Assembly (NCBI RefSeq): GCF_036568765.1 | Contig: NZ_DATCRY010000062.1 | Coordinates: forward strand, 1-16,149 | Reading direction: 5' to 3' | Length of the DNA: 16,149 bases | From: GSA-30 sp036568765 | GTDB taxonomy: Bacteria; Pseudomonadota; Gammaproteobacteria; Xanthomonadales; Rhodanobacteraceae | Shown: one piece after another, positions 7,701 through 16,149 of the stretch | How the letters are laid out: every line of letters begins with the position of its first letter | Position numbering within the stretch: position 1 is the first letter of the stretch | Position numbers and translations under genes: made by a program | Notes under the pieces: generated by a model | The model's database searches: none | What the model saw: only the letters and a program-made list of their open reading frames with translations | What the model was told of the DNA's origin: nothing

Positions 7701-8020
7701 TCGACTTCGCGATCGAGGCGCAGCGCACGGGCATGCGTGCCCAGGACGCGATCCGTCGTGCCTGCCTGCTCCGTTTCCGTCCGATCATGATGACCACCGC
7801 CGCGGCGATGCTCGGGACCCTGCCGTTGGCTCTGGGCAGCGGTATCGATTCGGAGCTGCGCAAGCCGCTGGGTGTGTCCATCGTCGGCGGCCTGCTGCTT
7901 TCGCAGCTGGTAACCCTGTACACCACGCCGGTGATCTACCTGTACATGGAGCGTTTCTCCGATTGGCTGCGCGTGCGGCGCGAGCAGCGCGAGCTGGCCA
8001 AGGCACAGCAGGCGCTTTAA
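4787..8020 (+). CDS. mdtB: RND multidrug efflux pump subunit, MdtB-like
   Basis: A 1077-aa HAE1-type RND permease with the standard plan: TM1 (about 12-31) after FIRRPI, a large periplasmic loop, TM2-6 from about 335, TM7 near 532-550, a second periplasmic loop, and TM8-12 from about 900. The proton-relay residues are present: Asp401-Asp402 in TM4 (GFVVDDAIVMIEN) and Lys966 in TM10 (GIVKKNAIMM). The LYESYIHPLTI segment is typical of the MdtB/C branch. By family knowledge it forms a heterotrimer with MdtC and exports drugs, bile salts or similar compounds by proton antiport. It is about 35-40 residues longer than E. coli MdtB (1040 aa). The excess is a Gly/Ser/Asn/Thr-rich insertion at about residues 779-821 in the second periplasmic loop. 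The ATG fits the family N-terminus despite a weak ribosome site. Confidence 0.95.
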   Translation: MGFSTLFIRRPIATSLLMVAVLLLGILGYRQLPVSALPEIDAPSLVVTTQYPGASASTMAALITTPLERNFGQISGLTMMTSDSSAGLSTIVLQFSMDRDIDIAAQDVQAAISQAKGTLPNNLPYPPVYNRVNPADAPIVTLKLTSDSLPLRDVNNYADSILAQKLSQVQGVGLVSIAGNVRPAVRIQVNPAQLSNLGLTLEDVRSALTQANVNAPKGTLNGKTQSYSIGTNDQLSDAAEYKSTIIAYKNGAPVRLSDVSNVVDGVENDQLAAWANGKPAVLLDIRRQPGANIVQTVERIRALMPELRSVLPADVHLDVFADRTVTIRASVEDVQFTLILTIFLVVAVIFVFLRRLWATVIPSVAVPLSLLGTFGVMAFTGMSLDNLSLMALTVATGFVVDDAIVMIENIVRYIEQGKDGKEAAEIGAKEIGFTVLSLTVSLIAVFLPLLLMPGVTGRLFHEFAWVLTIAVAISMLVSLTLTPMMCAYLLKADALPEGDDVHERHAAEGKQNLWTRTVGLYERTLDWVLGHQRTTMTVAFITVVVTVVLYVTIPKGLLPEQDTGMITGVVQADENVAFPQMEQRTQAVAEALRKDKAIAGVAAFIGAGSINPTLNQGQLSIVLKDRSERGSLETILPRLQRAVADIPGVALYLKPVQDVTLDSRVAATEYQYSLSDLNSKELAQYANQMTQAMRQRPELADVDNNLADSGNSLSLEIDREKASRLGVPVQTIDDTLYDAFGQRQISTIFTQLNQYRVVLEVSPEFRTSTALLNQLTVRGNGNGALTGSNATSFGQLTSSNSATPSGIGNTGNVGFQVGAGGTIPIASLVTASPTAAPLVISHQQQLPAVTLSFNVAQGYSLSDAVTAIHQLEKQLNFPPQVRGQFVGKAAEFSSSLGDEVLLLLAAVVVIYIVLGVLYESYIHPLTIISTLPPAGVGALLALIVCNMSLSVDGIVGIVLLIGIVKKNAIMMIDFAIEAQRTGMRAQDAIRRACLLRFRPIMMTTAAAMLGTLPLALGSGIDSELRKPLGVSIVGGLLLSQLVTLYTTPVIYLYMERFSDWLRVRREQRELAKAQQAL
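7121..7249 (+). other. Low-complexity insertion within mdtB
   Basis: Codons 779-821 encode a Gly, Ser, Asn and Thr-rich segment lacking charged residues, placed between a strand ending LTVRG and the strand TIPIASLV. MdtC of this window has only a tight turn at the same point (YVATNTGQMVPLTAFA). Distances between the conserved TM4 Asp and TM10 Lys are 564 residues in MdtB and 524 in MdtC, so the net extra length is 40. The reading frame is intact and base composition does not stand out. Confidence 0.8.
7658..7710 (+). repeat. Paralogous direct repeat, copy in mdtB
   Basis: This 53-nt stretch encoding the TM10 Lys motif matches 11088-11140 in mdtC at 52 of 53 positions and in the same codon phase. 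It reflects strong conservation of the motif in the two paralogues rather than a mobile repeat. Confidence 0.7.
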
Positions 8021-8336
8021 AGAGTGAGATCGGCGGCGCTGCAGGCGCCGCCTGTGAAGTCGGTGCTTCGCACCTGTGCGGGCAAAGGGGAAGGGCATGA
8101 TTGTCCTTCCTTCCCCGCATCGACGGGGCGATTTCGGTTGCAACGACCCTCATGGCCACCTGGACGTCTAAATGGTGAAGCGCGGCTTCACGCGGACACG
8201 TGCCGTTTCACCCCTGCCATAAGTCACGGCCTTTAGCCTTCCAGCCGTCCTGGCGTAACATGACGTCGGCAAGCTGACGCGATCTGCGGTCTTTTGCGCC
8301 ATTCAACCGATCCAAAGGTCGTGCGTTGATACACCA
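8021..8336 (+). other. 316-bp hairpin-rich spacer between mdtB and mdtC
   Basis: No gene is recognised. Four inverted repeats stand in a row: GGCGGCGC/GCGCCGCC (8032-8039 with 8045-8052), GGTGC/GCACC (8062-8066 with 8070-8074), GGGGAAGG/CCTTCCCC (8087-8094 with 8109-8116) and GTGAAGC/GCTTCAC (8175-8181 with 8185-8191). None has a T-run after it on the plus strand, so they do not look like intrinsic terminators. A weak promoter-like pair, TTAGCC (8233-8238) and TAACAT (8256-8261) with a 17-nt spacer, might give mdtC its own transcript. The mdtC ATG has no clear Shine-Dalgarno. Confidence 0.55.
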
Positions 8337-11300
8337 ATGAATATCTCCGGCCCGTTCATTCGTCGTCCCATCGGTACGTCGCTGCTGGCTGCTGGCCTGT
8401 TTGCGCTGGGAACTATTTGTTATGCGCTGCTCGGCGTTGCGGCGCTGCCCGACCTGCAATTCCCGGTGATTTTCGTGCAGGCTTCGCAGGCCGGTGCCGA
8501 TGCCAGCACCATGGCGACGACGGTGGCGGCGCCGCTGGAACGACACCTGGGGCAGGTGACGGGCATCGATACGATGCGCTCGCGCAGTTCCGAAGGCAGT
8601 ACGTCGGTTTTCATGATTTTCGATAATGGCCGCAATATCGATGCGGCCGCGCGCGATGTGCAGGCAGCGATCAATGCGGCAGCGCCGGATCTTCCTGCCG
8701 GTCTGAATAATCCACCGAGCTACCAGAAGGCCAACCCGAACGACGATCCGATCATCGCCTTCGCGCTGACTTCGGATACGCAGTCGGCCGCCGATCTCTA
8801 CAACATTGCCGACTCGTTGCTCGCCCAGCGCTTGCGCCAGCTCGATGGCGTTGCATCGGTGGATATCGCCGGCGCAGCTACGCCCGCCATTCGTGTCGAT
8901 CTGAATCTACGCGCGCTCAATGCGATGAACCTGTCGCCCGATCAGCTGCGCAATGCCTTGACGGCCGCCAATGTGACCTCGCCGCTGGGATTTCTCTCCA
9001 ACGGCATTTCCACCACCGCGCTGACGGCAAACGATCAGCTCAGCCAGCCGAACGATTACGCCAACCTGGTGGTGGCGACGCACAATGGCGTGCCGGTGCG
9101 TCTGTCCGATGTCGCCAACGTGTACGCCGGTCAGCAGGATGCTTACCAAGCCGCCTGGTTCCAGAACAAGCCTGCCGTGTTGATGTACGTCTACAAGAAG
9201 GCTGACGCGAATGTGATCGCGACGGTCGACTCGGTACGTGCACAGCTGCCGATCCTGCGCACCTATCTTTCGCCCGGCACGGTGCTCACGCCGTATTTCG
9301 ACGGCACGCCGACGATCCGCGATTCGCTCAAGGAAGTGCAGATCACGCTGCTCATCAGTCTGGCGATGGTGGTGCTGACCATGGCGCTGTTCCTGCGCCG
9401 CCTTGCGCCGACCCTGATCGCCGGTGTCGCTGTGCCGCTTTCGCTGGCCGGCGCGTTCGTGTGCATGTACATCTTCGGTTACACGCTCAATAACCTCACC
9501 TTGCTCGCGTTGGTCATTGCCATCGGCTTTGTTGTCGACGATGCCATCGTGGTGATCGAGAACGTGATTCGCCATATCGACGAAGGCATGACCCGGTTCG
9601 AGGCGACGCTGGCCGGTGCGAAGGAAATCGGCTTCACCATTGTCTCGATCACCGCGTCGCTGGTGGCGGTATTCATCCCGTTGCTGTTCATGAGCGGCTT
9701 CAGTGGTCTGTTCATGCGCGAATTCACCATTACCCTGGTGGCGGCGATTGTCATGTCTGCCCTGGTGTCATTGACATTGACGCCGTCGCTATGCGGGCTT
9801 TTCCTCAATGGCCATGTGCCGCCGGAGAAGACGTCGCGCATCGGCCAGTGGCTGGAGAAGATGCAGGAGCGCATGCTGGCGATGTATGTGCGCTCGCTCA
9901 ACTTCTCGCTTCGTCACGCCCTGCTGTTCTCGTTGACCCCGCTGGTGCTGATCGGCGTCACCCTGTTCCTGTTCGGCGTAGTCAAGACTGGCCTGTTCCC
10001 GCCGCAGGACACGGGCCTGATTTCCGGTCGCGCCAGCTCCAGCGCCACGGTCTCGTTCGGCGAAACCATTAACCGTCTCGACCGCCTGACGCAGATGATC
10101 CTGGCCGATCCCGACGTCAAGGCGGTCAGTTCGCGCCTGGGCACCAGCCGCACAGGTACCAGCGGCAGCTTCAATATCGAACTGCGTACGCGCGCCGAAG
10201 GGCGCACGGACACCACGTTCGACGCGCTGGCGCGTCTTAGCGCCAAGGCCAATGCCTATCCGGATCTCAATCTGCGCCTGCGCCCGATCCAGGATCTGCC
10301 CAGCGGCGGTTCCGGCGGCAGCACACAGGGCGGCCAGTATCAGGTATCCCTGCAGGGCAACGATCCGGATACCTTGCAGGAGTGGCTGCCCAAGCTGGTC
10401 AATGAGCTGAAGAAGAACAAGAAGCTCACCGATGTCGGTTCGGATATCGACGATGCCGGCTTGCGCCAGAACATCGTGATCGACCGCGATCGGGCCGCGC
10501 AGCTGGGCGTGTCGATCGGCACCATCGACGGCGCGCTGTACAACGCCTTCGGTCAGCGCCAGGTGTCGACCATCTACTCGGATATCAATCAATACAAGGT
10601 GGTGCTCAACGCCTTGCCGGCACAGACTGCCACCCCCGAGTCGATCAATCGTATCTACGTGGCGACCAATACCGGGCAGATGGTGCCGTTGACCGCGTTC
10701 GCCAAGCAGGTCGACGGACTCGCGCCGACGACCATTGCGCACGAAAACCAGTACACCACGATGGACCTGAGCTTCAATCTCGCTCCCGGCGTGAGTATGG
10801 GCGAGGCGATGGCGATCGTGCAGAAGACTGCGTCGAACATGCGCATGCCGGGCGATATCCGTCTGAACGTCGGCGGCGATTTCCGCCGCTTCCAGCAATC
10901 GCAGAGCGGTATGGTCTGGCTTTTGCTGGCTGCGGTGCTGACCGTCTACATCGTGCTTGGCGTGCTGTACGAAAGCCTGATCCACCCGGTGACGATCCTG
11001 TCCACCTTGCCCGCGGCAGGTGTCGGCGCGTTGCTGGCGATGTGGGTGACCGGAACGGAGCTGTCGATCGTCGCGCAGATTGCCCTGGTGCTGCTGATCG
11101 GTATCGTCAAGAAGAATGCGATCATGATGATCGACTTCGCCCTGGTGGCACAGCGCACCCGCGGCCTGTCGCCGCTGGAGGCGGCACGCGAGGCCTGCAT
11201 CGTTCGCTTCCGGCCGATCATGATGACCACCATGGTGGCAATCCTGGCCGCCGTGCCGATTGCCATCGGTATCGGCGAAGGTTCCGACTTGCGTCGCCCG

Positions 11301-11468
11301 TTGGGTATTGCCCTGATCGGCGGCTTGTTTATCTCGCAGAGCCTGACCTTGCTAAGCACGCCCGCGCTGTACGTGATCTTTTCCTGTCTGGCCCAGCGCT
11401 GGGCGGACATGCGCGAGCGTCAGCGTGCCCGCCGCCGCACGCGCGTGGGGCATCGCGTCTCGGGTTGA
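8337..11468 (+). CDS. mdtC: RND multidrug efflux pump subunit, MdtC-like
   Basis: A 1043-aa HAE1-type RND permease, near the length of E. coli MdtC (1025 aa). Its N-terminus FIRRPIGTS begins TM1, TM2 starts about residue 335, and Asp401-Asp402 in TM4 (GFVVDDAIVVIEN) and Lys926 in TM10 (GIVKKNAIMM) complete the proton-relay set, so it could translocate protons itself. Its second periplasmic loop lacks the insertion of MdtB. The C-terminal tail is strongly basic (RERQRARRRTR) and should be cytoplasmic. By family knowledge the B and C subunits make a mixed trimer (B2C in E. coli). The gene lies 316 bp after mdtB, far for subunits of one complex. No outer-membrane channel, MdtD transporter or BaeSR regulator gene follows; an isocitrate dehydrogenase gene does. 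Confidence 0.95.
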   Translation: MNISGPFIRRPIGTSLLAAGLFALGTICYALLGVAALPDLQFPVIFVQASQAGADASTMATTVAAPLERHLGQVTGIDTMRSRSSEGSTSVFMIFDNGRNIDAAARDVQAAINAAAPDLPAGLNNPPSYQKANPNDDPIIAFALTSDTQSAADLYNIADSLLAQRLRQLDGVASVDIAGAATPAIRVDLNLRALNAMNLSPDQLRNALTAANVTSPLGFLSNGISTTALTANDQLSQPNDYANLVVATHNGVPVRLSDVANVYAGQQDAYQAAWFQNKPAVLMYVYKKADANVIATVDSVRAQLPILRTYLSPGTVLTPYFDGTPTIRDSLKEVQITLLISLAMVVLTMALFLRRLAPTLIAGVAVPLSLAGAFVCMYIFGYTLNNLTLLALVIAIGFVVDDAIVVIENVIRHIDEGMTRFEATLAGAKEIGFTIVSITASLVAVFIPLLFMSGFSGLFMREFTITLVAAIVMSALVSLTLTPSLCGLFLNGHVPPEKTSRIGQWLEKMQERMLAMYVRSLNFSLRHALLFSLTPLVLIGVTLFLFGVVKTGLFPPQDTGLISGRASSSATVSFGETINRLDRLTQMILADPDVKAVSSRLGTSRTGTSGSFNIELRTRAEGRTDTTFDALARLSAKANAYPDLNLRLRPIQDLPSGGSGGSTQGGQYQVSLQGNDPDTLQEWLPKLVNELKKNKKLTDVGSDIDDAGLRQNIVIDRDRAAQLGVSIGTIDGALYNAFGQRQVSTIYSDINQYKVVLNALPAQTATPESINRIYVATNTGQMVPLTAFAKQVDGLAPTTIAHENQYTTMDLSFNLAPGVSMGEAMAIVQKTASNMRMPGDIRLNVGGDFRRFQQSQSGMVWLLLAAVLTVYIVLGVLYESLIHPVTILSTLPAAGVGALLAMWVTGTELSIVAQIALVLLIGIVKKNAIMMIDFALVAQRTRGLSPLEAAREACIVRFRPIMMTTMVAILAAVPIAIGIGEGSDLRRPLGIALIGGLFISQSLTLLSTPALYVIFSCLAQRWADMRERQRARRRTRVGHRVSG
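11088..11140 (+). repeat. Paralogous direct repeat, copy in mdtC
   Basis: Partner of the 7658-7710 copy in mdtB, 3,430 bp downstream; the single difference is a synonymous C/T in the Asn codon after the Lys pair. Confidence 0.7.
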
Positions 11469-11480
11469 CGGCCTGGCACA

Positions 11481-11515
11481 ACCGGTACAGGAATAACAGG
11501 TATTCCTGTACCGGT
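11481..11515. terminator. Perfect 15-bp-arm hairpin after mdtC (terminator without T-run?)
   Basis: Arms ACCGGTACAGGAATA (11481-11495) and TATTCCTGTACCGGT (11501-11515) are exact reverse complements around an ACAGG loop, starting 12 nt after the mdtC stop. The stem is long and stable, but neither strand has a T-run after it, so classical intrinsic termination is not supported. It may protect the 3' end of the mdt mRNA, act with Rho, or bind a protein as DNA. The structure is certain; its role is not. Confidence 0.5.
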
Positions 11516-11701
11516 CGCGAGTTACTGCGGGTGAAGGCTAAGTGCGTGCCGTAACGGGATTTTGTTCGTGCCATACCTCAGCGTATGCATTTAAGTTGCC
11601 TGTCTTTCCCTCGACCGACACAAGCCGCGACAATAGGCAGCTTGGCTGTCTCGATCGGTCGCGGTTGATTTCGTACTGTTCCGACGCCACTAGCTGGAAG
11701 C

Positions 11702-11722
11702 GCGCCCTCCGGTCGAGGGCGC
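11702..11722 (+). other. Leader hairpin upstream of icd
   Basis: GCGCCCTC (11702-11709) and GAGGGCGC (11715-11722) form an 8-bp stem with a 5-nt loop, 43 nt before the icd start. It has no T-run. The rest of the spacer from 11516 holds no gene, and I see no confident promoter there, though one is expected for icd. Confidence 0.45.
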
Positions 11723-11765
11723 TCCCATGAATCGAATTGCCGTAGCCAAAGAGGTTGTGCAGACC

Positions 11766-13991
<2,226 letters not shown>

Positions 13992-14011
13992 AAACGGCTG
14001 CATCGCGGTTG

Positions 14012-14038
14012 AACGGGGCGCCTCGGCGCCCCGTTTTT
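14012..14038 (+). terminator. Intrinsic terminator of icd
   Basis: A 10-bp stem AACGGGGCGC / GCGCCCCGTT with a CTCG tetraloop runs into five T residues (14034-14038), 20 nt after the icd stop. It is the best intrinsic terminator in the window and separates icd from the TraB/GumN gene. Confidence 0.92.
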
Positions 14039-14104
14039 CGTTGCAGCCGCCGGAACTCCCTGACGAACAGGGTGGTCTTCTTGTCCACGTATTGGAGCGA
14101 GATC

Positions 14105-15145
14105 ATGCAATTGGCCAAGTCCGTCCTGCTGTTGGCGCTGTGTGCCGCCCTGCCCGTTGCCGCGCAGGATGCCGTTCCCGCACCTGCCGGCACCGTCGCC
14201 AACCTCGAGGCAGTCACCGTCAGTGGCATCCAACCCGGCCCGGGCCTGTGGAAGGTGAGCAAGGGCGATCACGTCATGTACGTGCTTGGCGTGGTGTCGC
14301 CCTTGCCCGATCGCATGCAATGGAAGACCGACGAGGTCGAGGATGTCATTGCCCACTCACAGGAGGTGATCGATCCGCCCAAGGTGACGATCAAGGCCGA
14401 GACGGGTTTCTTCGGCGGATTGCTATTGCTGCCTTCGCTGATCGGTGCGCGCAAGAATCCTGACGGCAAGACGTTGGAGCAGTCGCTGCCCACGCCACTC
14501 TATGCCCGCTGGCAACCGCTCAAGCAGCAGTACATCGGCCGAGATTCGGGCATCGAACGGTGGCGTCCGATCTTTGCCGCGCTGGAGCTCTACGACAAAG
14601 CGATCAAACACAGCGGCATGACCGCTTCTGGCGGTGTCAAGAACACCGTGCGCGACCTGGCCAAGAAACATAACGTCAAGATCACCCAGACCAAGTACGA
14701 AATGAAAATTGCCGAGCCGCGCGCCGCGGTGAAGGCGTTCAAGAGCTTGTCGATGAACGATGAGCAGTGCTTTGCCGATGTGCTCGATACGGTGCAGGGC
14801 CAGCTCGGTGCCATGGTCGCGCGTGCCAATGCGTGGGCTACCGGCGACATCGACGTTTTGCGCAAGGCGTCGCTGAAGGACCAGCGCGAGGCTTGTGTCA
14901 CCGCGGTGACGGAGACCGGGCTGGCCCAGAAGATCGGTCTGAGCGACTTGCCGCAAAAGGTCGAGCAGACCTGGCTCGATGCAGCCAAGGCGGCCCTGGC
15001 CAGCGATGCGCAGAGTTTCGCGCTGTTGCCGATGGATCAGGTGATCGGAGCGCAGGGCCTGCTGGCGAAGTTGAAGGCGCAGGGGTACCGGGTGCAGGCG
15101 CCGGATGAGGACGATACAGTGGAGCAGGCTTCACCCGGCAACTGA
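14105..15145 (+). CDS. TraB/GumN family secreted protein
   Basis: A 346-aa protein. It has a type I signal peptide (residues 1-20, cleavage near PVAA|QDA); Cys13 is not in a lipobox. A short NLEAVTVSG segment (33-41) precedes the domain start PGPGLWKVSKGDHVMYVLG. The LW-V-x-GD-x-x-Y-x-LG opening, Trp73 after PLPDRM, and the helical body with DEQCFADVLD and AWATGDIDVL are typical of the TraB/GumN fold (related to PrgY and the TIKI metalloproteases). The usual GxxH motif reads Gly62-Val-Val-Ser65 here, so the expected metal-binding histidine is missing. The protein may be non-catalytic or belong to a variant subfamily. The start is firm: GGAG (14094-14097) lies 7 nt before the ATG. It stands alone after the icd terminator and its true role is unknown. 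Confidence 0.87.
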   Translation: MQLAKSVLLLALCAALPVAAQDAVPAPAGTVANLEAVTVSGIQPGPGLWKVSKGDHVMYVLGVVSPLPDRMQWKTDEVEDVIAHSQEVIDPPKVTIKAETGFFGGLLLLPSLIGARKNPDGKTLEQSLPTPLYARWQPLKQQYIGRDSGIERWRPIFAALELYDKAIKHSGMTASGGVKNTVRDLAKKHNVKITQTKYEMKIAEPRAAVKAFKSLSMNDEQCFADVLDTVQGQLGAMVARANAWATGDIDVLRKASLKDQREACVTAVTETGLAQKIGLSDLPQKVEQTWLDAAKAALASDAQSFALLPMDQVIGAQGLLAKLKAQGYRVQAPDEDDTVEQASPGN

Positions 15146-15157
15146 GGCGAGGGCTCA

Positions 15158-15203
15158 CCCTTCCGGCCTCTTCCTGCATGCAGGGAGACGGAGACCGGGA
15201 GGG
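15158..15203. other. Nested inverted repeat between convergent genes
   Basis: CCTTCCGGCCTC (15159-15170) can pair with GAGACCGGGAGG (15191-15202) with one mismatch and one G-U, extended by an outer C-G pair (15158 with 15203). The loop contains the 12-nt palindrome CCTGCATGCAGG (15173-15184). It lies in the 84-bp gap where the TraB/GumN and aldo/keto reductase genes meet, a place for terminators, but has no T-run on either side. Confidence 0.35.
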
Positions 15204-15229
15204 CAGGTCCTTGTCCGGTTTATTGCCAC

Positions 15230-16149
15230 TCAGGCGCTGACCAGATCCAATTGCGCAATGTCGTTGTCGCTGAGCCTCAACGTCGCCGCCCCAAGCACTT
15301 CCTGCAGCTGTGCCACGCTGGTCGCGCTGACAATCGGAGCAGTCACGCCGGGTCGTGCAATCAACCACGCCAATGCCACCTGCGCCGGCGTCGCCCGGTG
15401 GTCGGCCCCGATCTGATCGAGCGCAGCCAGTACCGCCAACCCTTGCTTGTTCAAGTGCTTCTTGACGGCGCCGCCACGAGCGGCGCTCTTGGCTAGATCC
15501 GCCTCGCTGCGATATTTACCGCTCAAGAATCCGCTGGCCAAGGAGTAATAGCCAATGACCCCGATCTGCTCCTCGCGCACCAGTGGCTCGAGCGCCTTCT
15601 CGTAACCTGCGCGGGTCATCAGGCTATAGTCTGGCTGTACGCTTTCATAGCGCGCCAGCCCGTGATCGCGCGACACGCGAAGCGCCTCGCCCAGGCGATC
15701 GGCGGAGTAATTGGAGGCCCCGATCGCGCGCACTTTGCCTTCCTCGATCAGACGGGAAAATTCGCCGAGCGTTTCTAGCAGCGGTACCGAAGCGTCGTCT
15801 TCGTGTGCTTGGTACAGATCGATGCAATCGACGCCCAGCCGTTCGAGCGATCCCTCTACGGCCTGGCGGATATTGATCGCGGACAAGCCCGGTTGCCGGT
15901 CCCACTTGGCGACTTTCGTGGCGATCAGCACCTTGTCGCGCTTGCCGCTGCGCTTGAGCCAGCGGCCGATAATGGTCTCCGATTCGCCGCCGCGATGGCC
16001 GGGCACCCACGACGAATACATATCGGCGGTATCGATCAGGTTGAAGCCTGCATCGACGAAGGCATCGAGGATGTCGAACGAGCGTTTTTCATCCGCGCTC
16101 CAGCCAAAAACGTTACCGCCCAGGGCGAGAGGTGCGACCGATAGCACCG
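15230..16149 (-). CDS. Aldo/keto reductase, 5' end missing at window edge
   Basis: This NAD(P)H-dependent carbonyl reductase of the COG0667 group shows 306 codons including the stop before the window ends. The first visible codon (GTG, 16145-16147) reads into LSVAPLALGGNVFGW, which in relatives sits about 10-15 residues after the start, so the true start lies beyond 16149. Counting from that codon, the catalytic tetrad is intact: Asp39 and Tyr44 in LIDTADMYSS, Lys78 in IATKVAK and His115 in LYQAHED. The cofactor phosphate-binding segment is PIVSATSVAQLQEVLGA near the C-terminus. The fold should be a soluble cytoplasmic TIM barrel. The substrate cannot be predicted. It converges with the TraB/GumN gene and its own upstream context is not visible. 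Confidence 0.92.
   Translation of the reverse strand, partial: VLSVAPLALGGNVFGWSADEKRSFDILDAFVDAGFNLIDTADMYSSWVPGHRGGESETIIGRWLKRSGKRDKVLIATKVAKWDRQPGLSAINIRQAVEGSLERLGVDCIDLYQAHEDDASVPLLETLGEFSRLIEEGKVRAIGASNYSADRLGEALRVSRDHGLARYESVQPDYSLMTRAGYEKALEPLVREEQIGVIGYYSLASGFLSGKYRSEADLAKSAARGGAVKKHLNKQGLAVLAALDQIGADHRATPAQVALAWLIARPGVTAPIVSATSVAQLQEVLGAATLRLSDNDIAQLDLVSA

Noticed and set aside
8032..8052. GC-rich hairpin just after mdtB considered as an intrinsic terminator
   Set aside because: It is followed by TGTGAAGT rather than a T-run, and the downstream gene is a partner subunit that is expected to be expressed with mdtB.

Overview
The window looks like ordinary chromosome from a high-GC gammaproteobacterium. 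It most resembles the Lysobacterales (Xanthomonadales), perhaps Rhodanobacteraceae such as Dyella, Rhodanobacter or Luteibacter. This placement rests on high GC by eye (about 60-65%), a type II monomeric isocitrate dehydrogenase, a TraB/GumN protein of the sort common in that group, a membrane-anchored cytochrome c5, and an MdtABC-type efflux operon resembling SmeIJK of Stenotrophomonas. It is inference, because no rRNA or other phylogenetic marker is present. I see no transposase, integrase, tRNA, CRISPR array or phage gene, and no block of foreign-looking composition.

Layout. At the left, on the minus strand, an alpha/beta hydrolase gene (1037-1723) is followed 4 nt later by a secreted LprI-domain protein gene (19-1032), a likely two-gene operon. 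Divergent from it is an ACP phosphodiesterase gene, acpH (1772-2374). This converges on a membrane-anchored cytochrome c5 gene (2421-2954, minus), with a shared hairpin terminator between them. A 390-bp spacer then leads to the largest unit, a plus-strand RND efflux system: adaptor mdtA (3345-4607), pump subunit mdtB (4787-8020) and pump subunit mdtC (8337-11468). Next come monomeric NADP isocitrate dehydrogenase (11766-13991) with a strong intrinsic terminator, a secreted TraB/GumN-family protein (14105-15145), and a convergent aldo/keto reductase (15230 to the right edge, 5' end missing).

How the genes work together. Only the three efflux genes form a clear functional unit. By family knowledge, MdtB and MdtC assemble as a mixed RND trimer, MdtA bridges it to an outer-membrane channel, and the channel (TolC-like) must come from another locus because none lies here. 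The other genes serve unrelated housekeeping roles: ACP prosthetic-group turnover, periplasmic electron transfer, the TCA cycle with NADPH supply, and carbonyl reduction.

I found no convincing undescribed multi-gene system. The points most worth a second look are a 40-residue Gly/Ser/Asn/Thr-rich insertion in MdtB, the long hairpin-rich spacer between mdtB and mdtC, a perfect 15-bp-arm hairpin without a T-run between mdtC and icd, and a TraB/GumN protein lacking the family's usual GxxH histidine.
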